A stretch of 64,000 nucleotides of DNA, taken from NCBI RefSeq assembly GCF_005239225.2, contig NC_133284.1, forward strand, positions 401,770 to 465,769, in the 5' to 3' direction. Positions 57,760-64,000 of the stretch are shown piece after piece; the stretch's first letter is position 1, and every line of letters begins with the position of its first letter. The notes beneath the pieces were generated by a model. It saw nothing but the letters and a program-made list of their open reading frames with translations. It did not search any database and had not been told where the DNA came from. The translations under genes were made by a program, and so were the position numbers. This DNA comes from Populus alba (lineage: Eukaryota; Streptophyta; Magnoliopsida; Malpighiales; Salicaceae).

Positions 57760-58640
57760 GGACTTCGAGGGTGTTTATTTACGTCGTTGCTTTTATGTTT
57801 CATACAAACCATAATAAATTCACCGTTTGGTAACAATAAAATTGAGTTTTGAAATGGTGGGATCTATCGATCTACTTTTTACGTTTCCACCACAGGTTGT
57901 TAAAAAGCATTATCACCCTGCTTTTAATACATGGAAAAGCCAAAAACCTTGTTTACACTCTATAGACCATTGCTTTTACCAAAAAGCATTATCACCCTGC
58001 TTTTAATACATGGACAGGCCTGTTAAACTTTACACTTTCCAAATTACCCCATCTAATATCTTTTTTTTTCCAAACCGTGCATATCCAAAATGCTCCCCAA
58101 TTCCAGTCCAAGCTTTGAACAGTAGACACACACACACACACACACACTCCACTTGACAAATCTTTAACAAATCTTAAAACTATTTAACATAAGTTTAAAA
58201 TTAACATTTTAGAATTTAAAGAATCATAATAACACTTTCTATTTTACATTACAAAATATATTTCAAACCTTTGTAAATAAATCACATTTTATTTTTAGTT
58301 TATCTTATGATAATATATATTTAAATACAATAAAAAATAAGTTTCCTTCCTTTTAATTTATCTTATGTAAATGCATGTTTAAATACAATGCAAATTAATA
58401 CATAAATTAGTTGTTCTTTATGGTAATTTAATATACATCTTCAACTTCAACCATACTTTTAAACAAACAAGTATAACTTATTATTTTTTAAAAAGTATTT
58501 TCAACTATATTTTTAACCAAATACCTATTTAAATCAAACACACCACAATAAAAAATGATTTTAAAAAACTAATTTTAAAAAAATTTAACCACAAAAACAA
58601 ACACATGATATATTGTACTTAGTTGTTAATGGTGTCAACA
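57760..58640. repeat. MITE-like region with internal direct repeat
   Basis: Outer words GTGTTTATTTACGTCGTTG (left) and CCACAAAAACAAACACATG (right) fit a TIR element. AAAAAGCATTATCACCCTGC recurs at 57,903 and 57,980, about 78 bp apart. A CA microsatellite lies at 58,126-58,147. Confidence 0.45.
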
Positions 58641-60100
58641 TTGTTGTTATGAGGAAGCATGTTGGACAGCATGGGACACCCAGTGCTGTATTCTCCGATT
58701 ATTTTTCCTAGCTCTTTGTTTACGGGCATCATAGGAAGTGCCAAATTATAGGATTAATATTATAGCAATTATACTTATCAGATATATAATGTATAGGTTT
58801 GATCTTGTATAACGTTCTATACGTTTACTATTATATGTTGTCTTACTTGTATAAATAAAGAGAATGACTAACATATTATTTATGGGAAAAAACCATTATC
58901 ATTGAACTCATTTTGTTAAAAAAATTTATTTGACATCAAGATCGGCTATTTTTTTTGCTGGAATATGATCCATTGAGAAATTTTCTCTTCTTCAATATTT
59001 TTTAGTGAGCTTCTCTCTTCTCTCAAACTTAAGGATTATGAAATGAATAAAATAAACTTTTGAGTTAAAATAAAAATTTTAAAAACTTCAAGATTAACCA
59101 TGTACTTTCTCCATGTTTTACATTGAGGTTTTATATATTTTTTTTAATTTTATATAAAAAAAGATGAGGTAATTTACTATTCATATGAAAAATGATGTAA
59201 TCTTATAAAAAAGTCCAGATCTTTTTATTATATTTATATTATTTTTAATGGTAAATATATTCTTGAGGAAAGTTTTTTTTGCAAAAAGTAAATTTCTTTG
59301 GGATTTGATCGACCTTTACATGATATGAAATTTTCATATATTATAGTGTATTGATTAATGAATAATTTATTTATAGCTTCTAAGCCTAAAAATGATTTTT
59401 TAAATTTATAAGTCATGGTTAACTCTTAAAAATTAAAAAGTACTGAAACCTTTTTGAAAAATATTGTAGCTCCACACCAATAATCATTGTTCACCATAAC
59501 AATGTAATGATATGTTTTACCCTTCCACATAAAAAAACTTAACTCATGCTTGCAAAGGCATTGAAGTCATTTCACATGGCTCATATGTTGTTGCCAAATA
59601 AAACAAGGATAAATAAGTATTTTCTCATTTTAATTGCATAATAAAAATACCATTAAAGAAAAAAAAATTAAACCTGACATCAAGTGGTATTTTAGTATTT
59701 TTACATTGGTTTTTTAATTGTTCTAATGTAAGCTGAAGGACAATTTGATATTTGATCAAATTAAAAAAAAAAAATGAACTACACTGAAATGACAAAAATA
59801 ACCTTAAAAAAAAATCAAGCCTTAGTATAAGGGGTGTTTTTTATTTTTCATGATTATTTTTTTTATATATAATTATCATGTCATCCTATATATATGGGAA
59901 ATTATGTATTTGGCTAAAAAAAAAAAAAGGTCAGAGTTCATGGGAGGCATTCGCGCCCTTTTAATGATGCATGCAATGCCTCTCAACTTCAAAAAATGCC
60001 TGTTCACCATATTGTTGAAAGAGACGTCATGTTCTTTTCTTGTTAGTAAAGCGCGTGCCATTGGCAAGACTTTTCTTGTTTTTATTCTTTTTCTCTCTCT
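58640..60100. other. AT-rich spacer, nothing recognised
   Basis: No unit 1 counterpart. Short open frames on both strands (for example near 59,850-60,130) show no conserved motifs. Confidence 0.5.
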
Positions 60101-61080
60101 CCTCTCTCGAAAGTTACAATTTAATTAGCCTTTTTGGTTGTTGATATTCCACTTTAGCCCTTATTCTTTTAATATTTTATTTTTTGTATTGGCTCTTTTA
60201 TAGAAGTTTTATTTGTTTTCAATTTTATCCTTCAATTTTTTTTACCAAATATTATATTTTCTAGCATCGTCCTTATTCTTTGGATTTCTAATATTTTTCC
60301 TTGACCTTTTTGTAACAGTTTTAGTGGTTTTTAATTTCATCTTTCAATTCTAATTGATGATATTATAGTTCTCAATTTGGTTCTCGTTGTTTTGATTTCT
60401 AATTTATTTCTTAATTAGCCCTTTTGTAAAAGTTATTATTCTTTTAAATTTTACTATTGAATTACAACATTGTTTTTATTTTTTATGTCAACTATGATCC
60501 TCATTCTTTTTAGTTTTTTTATCCTTTTACTAAATTTATTTTTTTCAATTAAACTTAAAATTATTTTTTGTTTTAGTTTTGATCCTCATTCTTTTAATTG
60601 CTATTTTTTAAGATTTTTTTGTATAATTTTTTTTTAAATTTTATCTTTCAATACTTAATTGATTGGGAATTGAATTTCATGCTTGTTTTAAATTGGGTGC
60701 TTCAGGCCAACTGATTTGAGTCACGAGCTTAAAAAGCTAATACATTTTTTTTGTAATTTTTTTATTTTATAATTCTTTTGATTTTTTTATCAAATTATTT
60801 CAATTACATAATTTGAATAATGAGTTTAATAGTACATCTTGGATTGACCCAACTCTAATTAGCATGCTTATGGATTTGTTATGATTAGTTTTTTTATTAT
60901 GTTTTATTTTTTACTCAATTTCAGATCATTAACATCATTTTTTATTCACAAAAAAGTCCAGCCCTGCAACGGATCTTGAGAACGAAGGCTAGTAAACACT
61001 AAATCCATCTACAAAATTATATACAAGCCCCGGGAGCATAAGTCTAGATGCATTGTATTTATTTATTTATTTATTGAAGT
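60100..61080. other. Pyrimidine-rich spacer paralogous to unit 1
   Basis: Matches 8,520-9,540 in part; carries diverged repeats of TTTTAGTTTTTTTATCCTTT and GATCCTCATTCTTTT. No gene. Confidence 0.5.
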
Positions 61081-61572
61081 AGATCTGAGTCTCAATCAAT
61101 CTAATTTTATTAATTTCAATATAAATGGATAGAATACCTCCATTGTATAGAGATTTTAGAATGAGACGGAGAAAATAAATAAATAAATGATTGGATAGAA
61201 GGGAGAGCGGGAATTTGATTGAGAGGAAACGGTGCGTTCTACCGCTGGCATAAAAAGGCGGGCATGCCTCTTGGTCTCCATCGTAGAAGGGCAAAGAATC
61301 AGCGAAGATAGGGCCGGGCTTCCTCCCTCCCTCTTCAAACGCCACCTTCTTCTTCTCCGGTGACCGATAAATTAACCGGATTTTGTATCTGCAGTTTCGA
61401 CTTCGTTTTCACAAGATCTCCCTTTCTCGAATTTATTTTGTTCATATCTTTGCGGCTAACCAAAGTGCATACCAACTGTTCAACAATTTGCCTAAACGAA
61501 TTTGTCTGATCACTCTTTTCCATTTCTCTAAACGCAAAGGAAAACAAATTTAAAGGACACCGTCACTCCTTT

Positions 61573-61593
61573 ATGAAGAGAGATGTTGAATAG
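61573..61593 (+). promoter_or_regulatory. Upstream open frame overlapping hydrolase start
   Basis: ATG at 61,573 opens six codons and a stop (TAG, 61,591-61,593), overlapping the main ATG at 61,583 in another frame. Copy 1 has ACG at the same place (10,044), so this upstream start is specific to copy 2 and could reduce translation if it lies in the mRNA. Confidence 0.5.
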
Positions 61594-63382
61594 AGTCTCA
61601 AGGCGCTGCTTTTGCACTGCTGCTGCTGCTCCCACAACACTATCGCCTTGGCTCTTTGTTGGGTTGGGGAATCCCGGCGAGAAATTCAAAGGAACTCGAC
61701 ACAATGCATGTATCAAAATCTCGAAGGACCCCGATGAGATTTAGCTTCTTTTACTATTTTTTTGACTCAAACTTGGATGGATGCAGGTGGGTTTTGAGAT
61801 GATTGATGCATTTGCTGAGTCACTAGGGATTTCTATGAATATACCTCTTTGTAAAGCTCTTTTTGGAGAAGGTGGTTTTGCTCCAAAGCATGTCCTTGTG
61901 GTTCATTTCTTTTCTTCTTTTTGTAAAAGATATGAACTTTATCTAAGTGGAAGTACTAATACAGGTTTGGAAATTTCAGGGTTTGTTGGTGACGCACCTG
62001 TTCTTCTTGCGAAGCCTCAAACTTACATGAATCTGAGTGGTGAATCAGTGAGTGAATCATCCACATAATTTTCTTTTTCCATGGTGTAAATTAAAAAAAG
62101 GTTCAATTATGATGGATATTGCTTGTCTCGACTGTAATCAATGGTTTCTAGGAATATAAAATTTTTGTGTGGAGGAATTTAATTAATCTTCAAATAACTT
62201 GTAGTATATTTTTTTCTGTTTAACTGCAGGCAGGACCGCTAGCTGCTTACTATAAGCTACCTCTTAATCGTGTTATTGTGGTAAGTTTGCTCTCATTATC
62301 CAATATTCTTCCCTTTACTGGGTACTGAAGGATGATGTAAGTTTTTTCTTTACTGATGTTGTCTAAGTTGTGCAACTATAGTTTCATGACGACATGGAGT
62401 TGCCATGTGGAGTGCTTCGACTTCAAGAGAAAGGAGGTCATGGATGCCACAGAGGGTATGGACCGTGGAGTCTTGTGTATTTATTCCCAGGGTTAGAATT
62501 TGCAGATAGTTGTGTAAAGAATGTACGATTTCTTACTGAAAGAGCACGTTTGAGATAAATAGAAATGGTTGATGAACACTATGTCAGTGCAACCTCCAAG
62601 AATTCAATTAAAAATGAAATGATGGACAGAGTATCATGGAGTGATAAAGCCATGCCCTGTGTACATTTGAAATAATATTTGTTTGCAATTTTTATTATTT
62701 TATTATTATTTCAACTGCTGTTTGCGCTCTTGCAGTAGTTTTAAGTCCTAACTAAGGCTTTTAGTCTGGTTCCTCAGCCAATATTGATGTTGCTGTTGAT
62801 GTGACTACAGTAGGCTGTATTAGCATGGATCTTTTATGGCTTTTGGAAGTATTGTGTGAGCATAATTTTTTATTCCTTTTCTTTAACCAGTTTGAAGAGT
62901 GTGATCAACCATTTTCGAGGGAACAGAGAATTTGCTCGACTAAGAATCGGTTAGTGTGAAACCTCAGTTGGCATTTATTTGCTTCCTAACTCCCTTCTAA
63001 AGTCCAAATCTTGTATCGTTCTTCTTAGGAATCGGGAGGCCTCCTGGCCAAATGGATCCCAAGGCTTTCTTGCTGCAGAAGTTCAATGCAACAGCTCGAG
63101 AACGAGTAAGTTTGTAGTTCCAAATTTTCATAATAAGGTTCATTTGGATTTGGCTTATATGTATCTGCTTGTCATTGGTTCATACACATTTTTCTAGTTA
63201 GAATGGCATCTTTTCATTCCTCATGGTGTTGTGTGCTGTTGTTGGACAAGATTGATGCTGCCTTACCAGAGGGGGTTGTTGCATTAAGGTGCATCTTATT
63301 TGAAGGCTTGACAAGAACTGCAAGATGGTTCAACCAGGAACAGAAGTACAAGTATATAACATCGGAAACCATGTCGACATAA
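61583..63382 (+). CDS. PTH: Peptidyl-tRNA hydrolase, organellar type, copy 2 (222 aa)
   Basis: Hydrolyses the ester bond of peptidyl-tRNA released from stalled ribosomes; an organelle is likely (Arg-rich, acid-poor residues 1-22, mitochondrial style). Exons: 61583-61705, 61787-61871, 61980-62047, 62230-62280, 62382-62455, 62891-62949, 63029-63105, 63251-63382; they total 669 nt in one frame, the usual plant PTH length. Motifs: GLGNPG with N30, TRHN with catalytic H40, YMNLSG with N87, FHDD with D112/D113, GGHGCHRG with R133, [16 protein letters not shown]. Bacterial PTH has Asn (E. coli N114) where R133 lies, so activity is uncertain. Intron 1 needs a GC donor (AAT|GCATGT) to keep HN-VGFEMID. 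The start was chosen because it begins the only frame reaching GLGNPG. Neighbour order importin-5 then PTH also occurs in Arabidopsis (At5g19820/At5g19830, from memory). Confidence 0.85.
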
Positions 63383-64000
63383 CAAACTCAAGGATTAGCT
63401 TTTTCTGACATTTACATGTAGAAGCGCCCCGATTCTTATCTAATGGGAAATCCTTTCAAAATTGTAAGGTATATGTTTTCTTGAGCATTCTTTTGATGGT
63501 GTGATTGTATTATCAATGGAAGCAAACTCTTCCACCTCACTCTCAAACAGTTTAGGGCCTTCATGTTCACTGGTTTGCAATGAGGAAACTCTGCTTCCTT
63601 CTTTTGCTAGAAACATGAGTGTGTGAATCCTGCATTACGTGCGCCTGTGTGTTCCTCTGGTGTTTTCCTTTACTGTAGCTCAAATGCTCACAACTCACAC
63701 CCACGATCTCTCTCCCTGAAGAGGATGTCTCGGGTTCAAGTTTTTCCTTGGTAACAAAAAAACGAAAACAGAATTGAATGTCTGTCCCCATTTTTTTGGT
63801 CGACTGCCGCTTTTGGTTCCCTTTTCTTGTGTCGGGTAGGCCCAATGTTTTTGTTTGATAGGAGGCCGGGTTCAATATATAGTTGGACCAACTCTCCCGA
63901 CTTTTAAACTGAAATTAGGCCATCTTGAGAAAGGAAAAGAGCAGTCAGAAAACCGAGGGTCAATCCTTGACCTCGAAGTCTAATTTGAGTTGAGATTTAT

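Larger units (their letters stand above)
12844..64000. repeat. Tandem segmental duplication, unit 2 (transposon-expanded)
   Basis: It begins inside an importin-5-like first exon and runs off the right edge. It contains the same anchor sequences as unit 1 but is at least 51 kb long instead of about 13 kb. Most of the extra length is the 23-kb Copia/Tat nest at 17,020-40,036, a 2.25-kb solo LTR, LINE/Athila/hAT insertions at 48.7-53.3 kb, and a 54.3-60.1 kb stretch that has no counterpart in unit 1. Confidence 0.8.

Overview
This looks like nuclear DNA of a woody eudicot. Evidence: very AT-rich intergenic DNA, spliced genes with short exons, and nested plant retrotransposons (Copia, Ty3 Tat and Athila, LINE), hAT, Harbinger-like and SINE elements. 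A poplar/willow relative is my guess from gene and repeat style; nothing in the sequence proves the species.

The window is an ancient tandem segmental duplication. Unit 1 runs from 1 to about 12,840. Unit 2 runs from about 12,844 past the right edge, where 64,000 matches about 12,530 of unit 1. Both carry the same ordered landmarks: the upstream/5' end of an importin-5-like gene (minus strand; body off-window to the left), a cluster of small basic-leucine-zipper-like genes (minus strand), and an organellar peptidyl-tRNA hydrolase gene (plus strand). The tandem junction cuts the importin gene, leaving a 40-codon first-exon stub at 12,844-12,963. Unit 1 is about 13 kb; unit 2 is at least 51 kb, mainly through transposon insertions. 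Unit 1 often preserves the empty site, so insertions can be placed precisely.

Unit 1: DNA transposon (1450-2455), tRNA-type SINE (3594-3844), defective bZIP-like copy A (4619-5541), Harbinger-like element (6921-7985), frameshifted hydrolase copy 1 (10,054-11,910). Unit 2: solo Tat-type LTR (14,131-16,380); a Copia element (17,020-40,036) that holds two solo LTRs and a compound Tat-type Ty3 element (25,125-38,909) with three LTR copies and a 500-N assembly gap; a small element with a perfect 72-bp inverted repeat (41,003-41,151); bZIP-like genes B (42,926-43,725) and C (46,550-47,444), which look intact; a minisatellite (44,005-44,670); LINE and Athila fragments (48,989-51,240); two hAT elements; degraded bZIP-like paralogues D and E; and the intact hydrolase copy 2 (61,583-63,382).

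The most unusual signal is in the 3' internal region of the Tat element. There are 23 hairpins per copy, arranged as a three-member higher-order repeat. The three members share one loop but have three different 6-bp stems, and nearly all sequence changes keep pairing. The second is a family of small bZIP-like genes with exact bZIP spacing but without the invariant basic-region asparagine. The Tat element also has an odd structure (three LTRs, a 788-bp duplicated flank, an arbitrary-size gap) that may be biological or an assembly fault.
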